From assembly GCF_002797755.1 (NCBI RefSeq), contig NZ_PGFI01000012.1:186001-250000 (forward strand): a DNA stretch of 64,000 nucleotides, read 5' to 3'. Position 1 is the stretch's first letter. Each line of letters begins with the position of its first letter. The position numbers and the translations under genes are program-made. Positions 1 to 8,721 of the stretch are shown in pieces. The DNA is from Brevirhabdus pacifica. GTDB lineage: Bacteria > Pseudomonadota > Alphaproteobacteria > Rhodobacterales > Rhodobacteraceae. The notes under the pieces were generated by a model, which was not told the DNA's origin, ran no database searches, and saw only the letters and a program-made list of their open reading frames with translations.

Positions 1-900
1 CGCGGTATTCATCGCCGTATACATGTCGGCGATCTTGCCCTGCATCAGCTGGAACTCTCCGATCGGGCGACCGAACTGCTGGCGTTCGCGCAGGTAGGGC
101 ATCACCTCGTCCAGACAGGCGGCCATGATGCCGGTGCCGATGCCCGCCAGCACGACACGTTCGTAATCCAGCCCCGACATCAGGACCCGCACGCCCTTGC
201 CCTCGTCGCCCAGAACATTCTCGAACGGGACCTCGACGTCGTCGAAGATCAGCTCGGCCGTGTTCGAGCCGCGCATCCCCAGCTTGTCGAAATGCGGGCT
301 GGTGGTGAAACCCTTCATGGATTTCTCGATCAGGAAGGCGGTGATGCCACGGCTGCCGGCCTGAGGATCCGTCTTGGCATAGACCACCAGCGTGTCGGCG
401 TCGGGGCCGTTGGTGATCCAGTATTTGTTGCCGGTCAGGCGGTAGTGATCGTTGCGCTTTTCGGCCCGCAGGCGCATCGAGACCACGTCCGAACCGGCGC
501 TGGCCTCGGACATGGCCAGCGCGCCGACATGCTGCCCCGAGACCAGACCCGGCAGGTATTTTTCCTTCTGCGCCTGAGTGCCGTTCAGCCGGATCTGATT
601 GACGCACAGGTTGGAATGGGCGCCGTAGGACAGGCTGACCGAGGCCGAGGCGCGGGCGATTTCCTCCACCGCGACGGTGTGGGCCAGATAGGACATGCCG
701 GCGCCGCCGAACTCTTCGGGGACGGTGATGCCCAGAAGGCCAAGCTCACCCATCTCGGACCACAGCTCGGACGGGAATTCGTTGCTTGCGTCGATCTGGC
801 CGGCCATCGGCTTGATCCGTTCCTGCGCCCAGCGGTGCACCATCTCGCGCAGCGCGTTGACGTCTTCGCCAAGATCGAACCTCATCGATGCGGTGAACAT
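1..900 (-). CDS. ivd: Isovaleryl-CoA dehydrogenase, C-terminus cut by window edge
   Basis: FAD-dependent acyl-CoA dehydrogenase that oxidises isovaleryl-CoA to 3-methylcrotonyl-CoA in leucine breakdown. 300 codons are visible from an ATG at 898-900; a full protein would be near 385-390 residues, so the C-terminal catalytic helices lie outside. The N-terminal helical domain, the beta domain with the FAD/substrate motif [10 protein letters not shown] and the segment [18 protein letters not shown] are typical of the isovaleryl-CoA branch of the family, as is [10 protein letters not shown] near the truncated end. A palindrome lies just upstream (950-967). Downstream leucine-degradation genes such as methylcrotonyl-CoA carboxylase would be expected beyond the window (inference). 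Another short/branched-chain acyl-CoA dehydrogenase is the only realistic alternative. Confidence 0.93.
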   Translation of the reverse strand, partial: MFTASMRFDLGEDVNALREMVHRWAQERIKPMAGQIDASNEFPSELWSEMGELGLLGITVPEEFGGAGMSYLAHTVAVEEIARASASVSLSYGAHSNLCVNQIRLNGTQAQKEKYLPGLVSGQHVGALAMSEASAGSDVVSMRLRAEKRNDHYRLTGNKYWITNGPDADTLVVYAKTDPQAGSRGITAFLIEKSMKGFTTSPHFDKLGMRGSNTAELIFDDVEVPFENVLGDEGKGVRVLMSGLDYERVVLAGIGTGIMAACLDEVMPYLRERQQFGRPIGEFQLMQGKIADMYTAMNTA

Positions 901-949
901 GGGCGGGATCCTTCGGGCTGGAGTGGGTCGCGGGTGGTCGGGAACAGTT

Positions 950-967
950 ATTGAACGTGCGTTCAAT
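950..967. promoter_or_regulatory. Palindromic operator upstream of isovaleryl-CoA dehydrogenase
   Basis: An 8-base perfect inverted repeat, ATTGAACG-TG-CGTTCAAT, centred about 58 bases before the ivd start codon and in an AT-richer patch than its surroundings. The size and symmetry fit a TetR-family dimer site of the kind that controls acyl-CoA and branched-chain amino acid catabolism genes. The regulator is not in the window, so its identity is unknown. The site lies between the ivd start and the stop of the aminotransferase gene, which is also on the minus strand. Confidence 0.6.
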
Positions 968-991
968 TAATAGCGGCGGGGGCGAGCCGGG

Positions 992-2206
992 TCAAGCGGC
1001 GTGACGCGCCACCTCGCTGGCGATGATGCGGGCGATCAGCGTGCAGTCGTCGGAACTGAAGGTAAGCGGCAGGCGGAAATCCAGCAGGGCCGAGAGCACC
1101 TTGTCGGTGCGCGGAAGCTCCTGTGCCGGGGCATAGCGCCAGCTGTCGTGGCGCGAGGTATAGCCCTGTGGCTCGGCCGCACCGAACCATTTCAGCACCA
1201 CGCCCCGCACCGCGCAGGCCGCAACCAGTCGCGCGATCCGTTCTCCGTCCCAGCCCGGCAGCAGAAACTGGAAGGATGAGCCGACAAAGCCCTCGCGCCC
1301 GTCCCGGAGGATCAGCGACAGGCCCTCGACCCCGGCAAGCCCCTCCTCGACCGCGCGGTAGAGGGTGGCCCATTCGGCCCGGCGACGGGGCAGGTCGGCG
1401 ATCTGCGGGCGCAGGATCGCGGCGCGCAGGTTGTCCATCCGGCCCGACATGTTGGGGGTCTCGAACCGGATCCGCTGATAGGCGGCGGCAGCAGGACCGG
1501 CCGGGTGCCGATCATGGAACATGTAACTGCCCGAGAGCATCACCGCCCGCGCCATGACCTCGGGATCGTCGCCCACCAGGAAGCCGCCCTCGCCCGAGTT
1601 GATGTGCTTGTAGGTCTGGGCCGAGTAGCACCCCAATGCCCCGAACCGCCCCGAGGGCGCGCCGTTCCAGTCGGCGCCCATCGTGTGGGCGCAATCCTCC
1701 ACCACGGTGACGCGGGCCTTGTCGCAGATGTCCATCAGCCGCTCCATCTCGCAGATGTGGCCGCGCATGTGCGACAGCAGCAGGACGCGGGCGCCGCTGG
1801 CGGCGATCCGGTCGCGCAGGTGGTCCATGTCTATGGTCAGCCCCGCCGTCGTCTCGACAAAGACCGGCACGGCCCCCACCGCCGCCACCGCCCCGGGCAC
1901 GGGCGCCAGGGTGAAGCCGTTGGTCAGGACAGGCTGGCCAGGCGCCACGCCCAGCGCCCGAAGCGCGCAAGCCAGCGCGTAGCCGCCCGAGGCCACGGCC
2001 AGGCAGAAGCGCGCGCCGGTGGCGGCGGCGAACTCCTGCTCCAGCAAGGCGGTCTCGCCGGCCTCGTCCTCCAAGGTGTTGTAGCGGTGCAGCCGGCCGT
2101 GGCGCATGACCCGCACGGCGGCCTCGATCCCGGCCTCGGGGATCGGCTCCTGCTGGGTGAAGCTGCCCGTGAAGACCGAGCTGTCGTCGCTGATCCTATC
2201 GTCCAT
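992..2206 (-). CDS. DegT/DnrJ/EryC1-family PLP-dependent aminotransferase
   Basis: 404-residue sugar-aminotransferase-type protein (fold type I). The Schiff-base lysine is recognised as K200 in SAQTYKHINSGEGG, where GEGG following the lysine is the family hallmark. The cofactor aspartate is in VVEDCAHTMGA (about 168-178). Such enzymes usually transfer an amino group to a nucleotide-linked keto sugar, but the neighbours (ivd, gph) give no sugar pathway, so the substrate is unknown. The ATG start at 2204-2206 precedes a long uninterrupted domain. The gene lies between ivd and gph on the same strand, with about 100 bases on each side, so cotranscription is uncertain. Confidence 0.85.
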   Translation of the reverse strand: MDDRISDDSSVFTGSFTQQEPIPEAGIEAAVRVMRHGRLHRYNTLEDEAGETALLEQEFAAATGARFCLAVASGGYALACALRALGVAPGQPVLTNGFTLAPVPGAVAAVGAVPVFVETTAGLTIDMDHLRDRIAASGARVLLLSHMRGHICEMERLMDICDKARVTVVEDCAHTMGADWNGAPSGRFGALGCYSAQTYKHINSGEGGFLVGDDPEVMARAVMLSGSYMFHDRHPAGPAAAAYQRIRFETPNMSGRMDNLRAAILRPQIADLPRRRAEWATLYRAVEEGLAGVEGLSLILRDGREGFVGSSFQFLLPGWDGERIARLVAACAVRGVVLKWFGAAEPQGYTSRHDSWRYAPAQELPRTDKVLSALLDFRLPLTFSSDDCTLIARIIASEVARHAA

Positions 2207-2306
2207 GGGCGCCCCCCGCGATTTGCGGTGAGCCTAGCGAAGGGCGCGGGACCTGCATAGCGTCAAGGCAGCAATTGCCCCCGCGCCGGGCAAGGGCGCG
2301 GCCTGG

Positions 2307-2987
2307 TCAGCCCCGGGCGTCCAGCAGCCTGTCCACCACCTCGTGCAGCGTGTCGTAATGATCGAACAGCCCGTCGGGCCCATGCTCCTCGACCCCGCGG
2401 CCGGTGGGGCCGAAGGTGGTCAGGATCACCGGCACCCCGGCGGCGCGGCCGGTCAGCGCATCGGTGATCGTGTCGCCCACCAGCACCGCGCACCCCGGGT
2501 CGCCCCCCAGCCGCGCGATCGTCTCGATCAGCGGGGCGGGATCGGGCTTGCGCACCTTTAGGGTGTCGGCCCCCACCATGGCCCCGAAATGGCCCCGCAG
2601 ACCAAGGCGTGCCAGGAGCGTTTCGGCCAGGGCGGCGGGCTTGTTGGTGCAGACGCCCAGCAGGTGGCCCGTCTCGGCCAGCCGCTCCAGCGCCGGCACG
2701 ACGCCGGGATAGATCACCGTGTGGGTGTCGATATTGGCACCATAGAATTCCAGCAGGGCGGGATAACCTTCCTCGATACCGGCCTCAAGGTCCGCCCCTT
2801 CCAGGCCCAGACGTTCAAGCCCCAGCCGCAGCATCGCCTTGCCGCCGCGAAAGGCGGTCGCTTGGTCGCCATCGGCACAAAGCTGCACGTCGTGCCCCCC
2901 GACGCGGAAGCAGTGATTTGCGGCTGCGATCAGATCGCCACTGGTATCGGCGAGAGTTCCGTCTAGATCGAAGATGACCGTCCGCAT
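2307..2987 (-). CDS. gph: Phosphoglycolate phosphatase (HAD superfamily)
   Basis: 226-residue HAD phosphatase that removes phosphate from 2-phosphoglycolate. HAD motif I is at the N-terminus (VIFDLDGTLADT, nucleophile D7 and acid/base D9), motif II in the CTNKPAALAE segment, motif III lysine in KVRKPDPAPL, and motif IV in VLVGDTITDAL. An alpha-helical cap domain lies between motifs I and II. Length and motif spacing match Gph. It is divergent from glmU, sharing a 198-base intergenic region. Other HAD phosphatases cannot be fully excluded, but the Gph-like cap and motifs make this the best call. Confidence 0.85.
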   Translation of the reverse strand: MRTVIFDLDGTLADTSGDLIAAANHCFRVGGHDVQLCADGDQATAFRGGKAMLRLGLERLGLEGADLEAGIEEGYPALLEFYGANIDTHTVIYPGVVPALERLAETGHLLGVCTNKPAALAETLLARLGLRGHFGAMVGADTLKVRKPDPAPLIETIARLGGDPGCAVLVGDTITDALTGRAAGVPVILTTFGPTGRGVEEHGPDGLFDHYDTLHEVVDRLLDARG

Positions 2988-3127
2988 AAGCGCGCTCCTG
3001 CAAGGTTTGGGCCATGAGCAAGGCCGGGTTTGATCCGTCTCCGCCGCCGGGAGTCGCCGCCGGAGGCGGCCGGGGCGACAGGCCGGCGGGATGTAACCTG
3101 AGTCTTATTTCGTGAGTGCCGCTCCCC

Positions 3128-3155
3128 TTGCGGCCCACGCGCAAGCGGATAAAAC
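3128..3155 (+). promoter_or_regulatory. Candidate sigma-70 promoter for glmU-glmS
   Basis: TTGCGG at 3128-3133 and TAAAAC at 3150-3155, separated by 16 bases and ending about 30 bases before the glmU ATG. The boxes are near-consensus but weak, and no conserved operator is apparent. Offered as a candidate only. Confidence 0.3.
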
Positions 3156-3185
3156 GAGAGGCGAAAAATTGAAAGACAGCAATTG

Positions 3186-4544
3186 ATGAATGACGCACTG
3201 ATCATCCTGGCCGCCGGCCAGGGGAGCCGCATGAATTCCGAACTGCCAAAGGTTCTGCACCAGGTGGCCGGGGCGCCCCTGCTTGTCCACGCGATGGAAA
3301 GCGGTGCCGTGTTGGAACCGTCGCGCACCGTGATCGTCGCGGGCCACGGCGCCGAGGCGGTCGAGGCCGCCGCCCGCGACCACGACCCCGATGTGACGGT
3401 CGTCCGCCAGGAAGAGCAGCTGGGCACCGCCCACGCCGTCGATCAGGCCCGCGCGGCCCTGTCGGATTTCGACGGCGACGCCTATGTGCTTTACGGCGAC
3501 ACCCCCTTCATCCGCCCCGAGACCCTGTCGCGCATGGCCGAAGCCCGCGCCGCTGGCAGCGCGGTCGTCGTGCTGGGCTTTCGCGCGGGCGATCCGGGCC
3601 GCTACGGCCGGCTGGTGATGAATGGCGACAAGCTGGAGCGCATCGTCGAGTTCAAGGACGCCACCGACGAAGAGCGCCGCATCGACCTGTGCAACAGCGG
3701 CGTGGTCTGCGCCGATGCCGCCACCCTGTTCGAGCTGATCTCGGAGGTGGGCAACGACAACGGTTCGGGCGAATACTACCTGACCGACATCGTCGCCGTC
3801 GCCCGCAAGCGGGGCCTCGGCACCACGGTCGTCACCTGCGACGAGACCGAGACCATGGGCGTCAACACCCGCGCCGACCTGGCCGCCGCCGAACGCGCCT
3901 TCCAGGACCGCGCCCGCGCCGCCCTGCAGGAGGATGGCGTGACCCTGACCGCCCCCGAAACCGTGCACCTGTCGCGCGACACCCATGTCGGCCGCGACGC
4001 GGTGATCGAACCCAACGTGGTCTTCGGCCCTGGGGTGACGGTTGAGTCCGGCGCCACGATCCGCGCCTTCTCGCATCTTGAAGGGTGCCACGTGGGCGCT
4101 GGCGCCATCGTCGGCCCCTATGCCCGCCTGCGCCCCGGCGCCGAGCTGGGCAATGACGTGCGCATCGGCAATTTCGTCGAGGTCAAGAACGCCACCTTCG
4201 GCGAGGGAGCCAAGGCCAACCACCTGGCCTATGTCGGCGACAGCACCGTCGGCGACGGCGCCAACATCGGCGCCGGCACGATCACCTGCAACTACGACGG
4301 CGTGATGAAGCACCATACTCATATCGGCGCGGGGGCCTTCATCGGCTCGAACACGGCGCTGGTGGCGCCGGTGCGCGTGGGCGACGGGGCGATGACGGGC
4401 TCGGGCTCCGTCGTGACCACGGATGTGCCGGACGGGGCACTGGCGCTCGGACGCGCCAAGCAGGTCAACAAGCCCGGCCTCGCCCTGCGGATCATGCAGA
4501 ACCTTCGTGCCATCAAGGCGCGCAAATCCTCCAGCGGAGAATAA
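3186..4544 (+). CDS. glmU: Bifunctional UDP-GlcNAc pyrophosphorylase / GlcN-1-P acetyltransferase
   Basis: 452-residue bifunctional enzyme making UDP-N-acetylglucosamine for peptidoglycan and lipid A. The N-terminal uridylyltransferase carries LAAGQGSRM (nucleotide-binding loop) and LYGDTPFI; the C-terminal half is a left-handed beta helix with hexapeptide repeats and the acetyltransferase signature around NFVEVKNATFGEG and NYDGVMKHHTHIG. I start at the ATG at 3186; a TTG immediately upstream would add one residue but is less likely. It is followed after 5 bases by glmS, so the two are almost certainly one operon supplying amino sugar. Confidence 0.97.
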   Translation: MNDALIILAAGQGSRMNSELPKVLHQVAGAPLLVHAMESGAVLEPSRTVIVAGHGAEAVEAAARDHDPDVTVVRQEEQLGTAHAVDQARAALSDFDGDAYVLYGDTPFIRPETLSRMAEARAAGSAVVVLGFRAGDPGRYGRLVMNGDKLERIVEFKDATDEERRIDLCNSGVVCADAATLFELISEVGNDNGSGEYYLTDIVAVARKRGLGTTVVTCDETETMGVNTRADLAAAERAFQDRARAALQEDGVTLTAPETVHLSRDTHVGRDAVIEPNVVFGPGVTVESGATIRAFSHLEGCHVGAGAIVGPYARLRPGAELGNDVRIGNFVEVKNATFGEGAKANHLAYVGDSTVGDGANIGAGTITCNYDGVMKHHTHIGAGAFIGSNTALVAPVRVGDGAMTGSGSVVTTDVPDGALALGRAKQVNKPGLALRIMQNLRAIKARKSSSGE

Positions 4545-4549
4545 TCAAG

Positions 4550-6367
4550 ATGTGCGGTATCGTCGGAGTCCTGGGCAGCCATGAGGTCGCCCCGATCATA
4601 GTCGAGGCGCTGAAACGGCTGGAATACCGGGGCTATGACAGCGCCGGCATCGCAACGGTGGATCGCGGCACCCTTGATCGCCGCCGCGCGGTCGGCAAGC
4701 TGGTCAACCTGTCGGACCTGCTGGTCCACGAACCCCTGGCCGGCAAGTCGGGCATCGGCCACACCCGCTGGGCCACCCATGGCGCGGCCACCATCGGCAA
4801 CGCCCACCCCCACCGGGCTGGGCGGGTGGCGGTGGTTCACAACGGCATCATCGAGAATTTCCGCGAATTGCGCGCCGAACTGGCCGAGGCCGGTATCGGC
4901 TACGAGACCGACACCGACACCGAGACCGTCGCCCTGCTGACCGAGCTTCACCTGGACCAGGGCCTGACGGCGGAGGAGGCCGCGGCCCGCACCATCGCCA
5001 AGCTGGAAGGGGCCTATGCACTGTGCTTCCTCTTTGACGGCGAAGAGGACCTGATGGTCGCCGCGCGCAAGGGCTCGCCCCTGGCGATCGGCCACGGCGA
5101 CGGCGAGATGTACGTGGGCTCGGACGCGATCGCGCTGGCGCCGCTCACCGATCGCATCACCTATCTTGAAGAAGGCGACTGGGCCGTCGTCACCCGCGAC
5201 GGGGTCACCGTGCGGGACGCGCGCGGCGCCCTGGCCAACCGGCCCGAGAAGCGCATCCGCCTCGACAACGTCCAGGTCGACAAGAGTGGTCACCGCCACT
5301 TCATGTCCAAGGAAATCGCCGAGCAGCCGACCGTGCTGGGCGATCTGATCAGCCGCTACCTGGACGGGGCCGAGGCCGAGGCGCTGGCCGCCACGCCCGA
5401 CTTCGCCAAGGTCGACCGGCTGGTGCTGGTGGCCTGCGGCACCGCCTTCTACGCCTGTCACGTGGCGAAATACTGGATCGAGAAGCTGGCCCGCATTCCC
5501 GTCGAGATCGACGTCGCAAGCGAGTTCCGCTACCGCGAGCCGCCGATTACCGCCGGCACCGTCGCGCTTTTCGTCAGCCAATCGGGCGAGACCGCCGATA
5601 CCCTCGCCGCCCTGCGCTATTGCCAGGGCAAGGCCGATCACATCCTGGCGGTGGTCAACGTCGCCGAAAGCTCGATCGCACGCGAGGCCGACAGCGCCCT
5701 GCAAATCCACGCCGGGGTGGAGGTGGGGGTTGCCTCCACCAAGGCCTTCACCAACCAGCTGGGCGTGCTGGCCCTGCTGGCGCTGAAGGCCGCCGCCGAC
5801 CGGGGCGCCACCCCCCCCGAGGAGCTGGAGCGCCTGCGCGGGACGCTGCGCCAGATGCCTGGTATCCTGAGCCAGGCCCTGGTCCGGGACGAGGCCATCG
5901 CTGCCATCGCCAGCCAGCTCGCCGAGGCCACCGACGTCTTGTTCCTGGGGCGCGGGCCGATGTATCCCCTGGCCCTGGAAGGCGCGCTGAAACTCAAGGA
6001 AATCAGCTACATCCACGCCGAAGGCTACGCATCTGGCGAGTTGAAGCACGGGCCCATCGCCTTGGTCGACGACAAGACCCCGGTGGTCGTGCTGGCGCCG
6101 CGCGACGCGCTTTTCGACAAGACCGTCTCGAACATGCAGGAGGTGATGGCGCGCCACGGCAAGGTGGTCCTGATCACCGACCGCAAAGGGGCCGAGACCG
6201 CCTCGGACGGGACCTGGCACACGCTGGTGATGCCCGAGGTGGACCCGCTGTTCGCACCGATCAGCTACGCGGTGGCGGCCCAGCTGCTGGCCTATCACAC
6301 GGCGGTGGCCAAGGGCACCGACGTGGACCAGCCGCGCAACCTGGCCAAGTCGGTCACCGTCGAATAG
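4550..6367 (+). CDS. glmS: Glutamine-fructose-6-phosphate aminotransferase (isomerizing)
   Basis: 605-residue GlmS, which makes glucosamine-6-phosphate from fructose-6-phosphate and glutamine. The protein begins MCGIVG; after removal of Met, Cys2 is the N-terminal nucleophile of the class II glutaminase domain (to about residue 220), with HTRWATHG and the NGIIENF motif. Two SIS sugar-isomerase domains follow, with SQSGETADT and LKEISYIHAEGY, and the usual C-terminal DVDQPRNLAKSVTVE tail. It sits 5 bases after glmU. No glmS ribozyme is visible, as expected outside Firmicutes. Length and motifs are complete. Confidence 0.97.
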   Translation: MCGIVGVLGSHEVAPIIVEALKRLEYRGYDSAGIATVDRGTLDRRRAVGKLVNLSDLLVHEPLAGKSGIGHTRWATHGAATIGNAHPHRAGRVAVVHNGIIENFRELRAELAEAGIGYETDTDTETVALLTELHLDQGLTAEEAAARTIAKLEGAYALCFLFDGEEDLMVAARKGSPLAIGHGDGEMYVGSDAIALAPLTDRITYLEEGDWAVVTRDGVTVRDARGALANRPEKRIRLDNVQVDKSGHRHFMSKEIAEQPTVLGDLISRYLDGAEAEALAATPDFAKVDRLVLVACGTAFYACHVAKYWIEKLARIPVEIDVASEFRYREPPITAGTVALFVSQSGETADTLAALRYCQGKADHILAVVNVAESSIAREADSALQIHAGVEVGVASTKAFTNQLGVLALLALKAAADRGATPPEELERLRGTLRQMPGILSQALVRDEAIAAIASQLAEATDVLFLGRGPMYPLALEGALKLKEISYIHAEGYASGELKHGPIALVDDKTPVVVLAPRDALFDKTVSNMQEVMARHGKVVLITDRKGAETASDGTWHTLVMPEVDPLFAPISYAVAAQLLAYHTAVAKGTDVDQPRNLAKSVTVE

Positions 6368-6420
6368 GCGCGGTCCTGCGCCCCACCCCGCTGGTGGGCC
6401 CGGCGGGGGCGGTGCGACGT

Positions 6421-6440
6421 GGATATTTGCACGACAATGA
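6421..6440 (+). repeat. Dispersed 20-base intergenic motif, copy 1
   Basis: The motif GGATATTTGCACGACAATGA lies between the convergent genes glmS and the acyl-CoA synthetase. A second copy on the opposite strand, differing at one base, is at 9772-9791, also between convergent genes. It is AT-rich against a GC-rich background and has no internal dyad, so it is not a simple terminator hairpin. Confidence 0.6.
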
Positions 6441-6455
6441 AGGCGGGGGCCGGGC

Positions 6456-8099
6456 CTAGGGGATGTCGCGGTCGCGCAGGGCGCGGCGCATGACCTTGCC
6501 GGTGGCGGTGGTGGGCAGGCTGTCGATCCATTCCACCGCCCGCGGCGCCACATGGGGCGAGACCCGGCTGCGCACCATCTCGACCAGGGCCTCTTCCAGA
6601 CCCTCCCGGCTGGCGCCGGGGCGCAGAACGGCGAAGAGCTTGACGATCTCGGTCCGCCGGGCATCGGGCACCCCCACGGCCGCGGCCGCGATGACATCGG
6701 GGTGGGTGAGGACGCAATTCTCGATCTCGGTCGGGCCGATGCGGTAGCCCGCCGAAGTGATGACATCGTCGTCGCGCCCCTCGAAGGTAAAAAGCCCCGT
6801 CTCGTCGCAGCGGCCCAGATCGCCCGTGCGCATCCACTCGCCGTCGAATTTTGCCGCCGTCTCGTCGGGTTTGCCCCAGTATTGCAGGAACATCACCGGG
6901 TCGGGGGCACGCACCGCGATCTCGCCCAGTTCTCCGGGTGGCAGGGGCTGGCCCGCGGCGTCGATGATCGCGACATCGTGGCCGGGGACGGCGCGGCCCA
7001 TCGTCCCCTCGGGCACCGGCTCCAGCTGACGGCAGGTGCCGATCACAAGGTTGCACTCGGTCTGGCCGTAGATCTCGTTGATCTCGACCCCCAGCCGCGA
7101 GCTTCCCCAGTCCAGAAGATCGGCGCCCAGGCTTTCGCCGCCCGAGGCGATCGAACGCAGGCGCAGCCCCCCGGGCACAGGCTCGTGCCGCATCAGGCGC
7201 AGGGCGGTGGGGGGCAGGAAGCTGTTGCGCACCCCGTGGCGGGCCATGAGGCCCAGGGCCGCGCCGGGATCGAACTTGCGCATCCGGCAGGAAACCAGCG
7301 GCACCCCGTGCAGCAGGCAGGGCATGGCAAGATCCATCAGCCCGCCGATCCAGGCCCAGTCGGCCGGGGTCCAGCCCCGGTCGCCCGGCTGCGGGAAAAA
7401 CCCGTGCGACAGCTCGTTCAGGGGCATGTGACCCAGCAGGAAGCGGTGGGCGTGCAACACCCCCTTGGGCGAGCCGGTGGTGCCGGAGGTGTAGATCAGC
7501 ACCGCCGGATCGTCCGCGGCAGTGTCGAGCATCGCGAAGCGGTCCGAGGCGGCGCCGAGATCGGCCCAGAAGTCGCGCACGCCCGCAGGTTGCGGTCCGG
7601 GATCGGTGCAGAAGACCACGCCCGCCCCGTTGGGCGCCCCCTGCCCCGGCAGTTTGTCCAGATTGTCCCGGTCGGTCACCACGACGCGGGCGCCGCTGTC
7701 CTTCAGCCGGTAGGCCAGCGCATCGGGGCCGAACAGCGTGAAGAGCGGCAGCGATACCGCCCCCAGTTTGAAGATCGCCATATGGGCGATCAGCACCTCG
7801 GGCCCCTGGCTCAGCATCAGGCCGACCCGGTCGCCACGGGCCACCCCGGCCGCGCGGAGGGCGTTGGCGAAGCGGTTCGAGGCGCGGGAGATCTCTTGCC
7901 GGCTCCATTCGCGCGAAGTGCCGTCGGGAGCGACATGGATCAGCATCGTCGCGCCCGGCTCGGCGCGCGCGTGCCGCTCGAGGCAAAGCTCGGCGATGTT
8001 CATCCGCGCCGGGATGTGCCAGCGGAAATCGCGCCGCATCGCCGCCCAACCGCCCGTCTCGGGGCGGCGGAGAGTGGTCCCGGCAGGCGCGCCCGTCAT
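6456..8099 (-). CDS. AMP-forming acyl-CoA synthetase (ANL superfamily)
   Basis: 547-residue adenylate-forming enzyme that activates a carboxylic acid with ATP and transfers it to CoA. The P-loop YTSGTTGSPKG is at about 203-213, YGQTE at 344-348, TGD at 425-427, the hinge region GRDDDVITSAGYRIGPTEIE at about 441-460, and the catalytic C-terminal lysine in TGKVMRR (K535). The sequence resembles the medium-chain/acetyl-CoA-synthetase-like group found in alphaproteobacteria more than true Acs, so the substrate is left open. An internal Met at residue 33 is a possible alternative start, since the first 32 residues are weakly conserved in character. Convergent with glmS. Confidence 0.88.
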   Translation of the reverse strand: MTGAPAGTTLRRPETGGWAAMRRDFRWHIPARMNIAELCLERHARAEPGATMLIHVAPDGTSREWSRQEISRASNRFANALRAAGVARGDRVGLMLSQGPEVLIAHMAIFKLGAVSLPLFTLFGPDALAYRLKDSGARVVVTDRDNLDKLPGQGAPNGAGVVFCTDPGPQPAGVRDFWADLGAASDRFAMLDTAADDPAVLIYTSGTTGSPKGVLHAHRFLLGHMPLNELSHGFFPQPGDRGWTPADWAWIGGLMDLAMPCLLHGVPLVSCRMRKFDPGAALGLMARHGVRNSFLPPTALRLMRHEPVPGGLRLRSIASGGESLGADLLDWGSSRLGVEINEIYGQTECNLVIGTCRQLEPVPEGTMGRAVPGHDVAIIDAAGQPLPPGELGEIAVRAPDPVMFLQYWGKPDETAAKFDGEWMRTGDLGRCDETGLFTFEGRDDDVITSAGYRIGPTEIENCVLTHPDVIAAAAVGVPDARRTEIVKLFAVLRPGASREGLEEALVEMVRSRVSPHVAPRAVEWIDSLPTTATGKVMRRALRDRDIP

Positions 8100-8113
8100 T
8101 CTAGCGGGCCAAT

Positions 8114-8626
8114 CTAGCGGGTGTAGACGACAAGCTCGGGAAGCCCGGTCAGGGGCACCCCGAGAAGGCGCATCGCGGCCAGCGACAGCTGGCTGCCGCT
8201 GCCGCGCGCGCCGCCACTGGGGCGCAGCTCGACCTCGGCCGTCTTACCGGTGTCGGCATCCTCGACCCGGCCCTTGCGGGTGGAGGTGACCAGCGGCGTC
8301 TTCAACCAGAACCCGGTTTCGGCCGGATCGCCCAGCGAGGCGATGGTCCGCCCCAGCTTGTCGGAGACCGGCGCGCTGGGGGTGGCCGCGGCGGCCCGCT
8401 CCTTGCCGGTGGTGGTGTCGAGGGCCTCGGCGCTCTTGCCGGGGCCGGTGCCGATCGAAACGCCCGACCCGGCGGGCGTGGTGGTTGCCGCCACCTTGGC
8501 ATCCGACACGGGGGCGGCGGGGACCGGTTCAACAGGTGTCTCGGTGCGCGTGAAGGGGTTGCCCGAGCAGGCAGCCAGGGCAAGGATCAGAACGGGCGGG
8601 GCGATACGGCGCAAGATGACTGACAT
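8114..8626 (-). CDS. Small predicted lipoprotein, unknown function
   Basis: 170 residues from the ATG at 8624-8626. That start gives a clean lipoprotein signal peptide: positive N-terminus, hydrophobic core and lipobox LAAC, with the modified Cys about residue 20. A longer frame upstream would bury this signal, so I rejected it. The mature part has a Pro/Ala/Thr-rich linker (about 22-95), then a folded C-terminal segment with LGRTIASLGDP and GFWLKTPLVTSTRKGRV. The function is not recognised. Divergent from moaA; the two starts are about 95 bases apart. Confidence 0.75.
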   Translation of the reverse strand: MSVILRRIAPPVLILALAACSGNPFTRTETPVEPVPAAPVSDAKVAATTTPAGSGVSIGTGPGKSAEALDTTTGKERAAAATPSAPVSDKLGRTIASLGDPAETGFWLKTPLVTSTRKGRVEDADTGKTAEVELRPSGGARGSGSQLSLAAMRLLGVPLTGLPELVVYTR

Positions 8627-8721
8627 GACCCGAACGTAGCTTCGCACCCGCCCGGCTTCAACGGCGCAATGCGCCCAGAATGCAGCTTGCAGACAAACCC
8701 CGCCGACCTTAGGTTGAGCGC

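Noticed and set aside
4319-6766. 815-codon open frame on the minus strand across glmS
   Set aside because: Antisense shadow of glmS, common in GC-rich DNA; the translation is His/Gly/Val-rich without domains.
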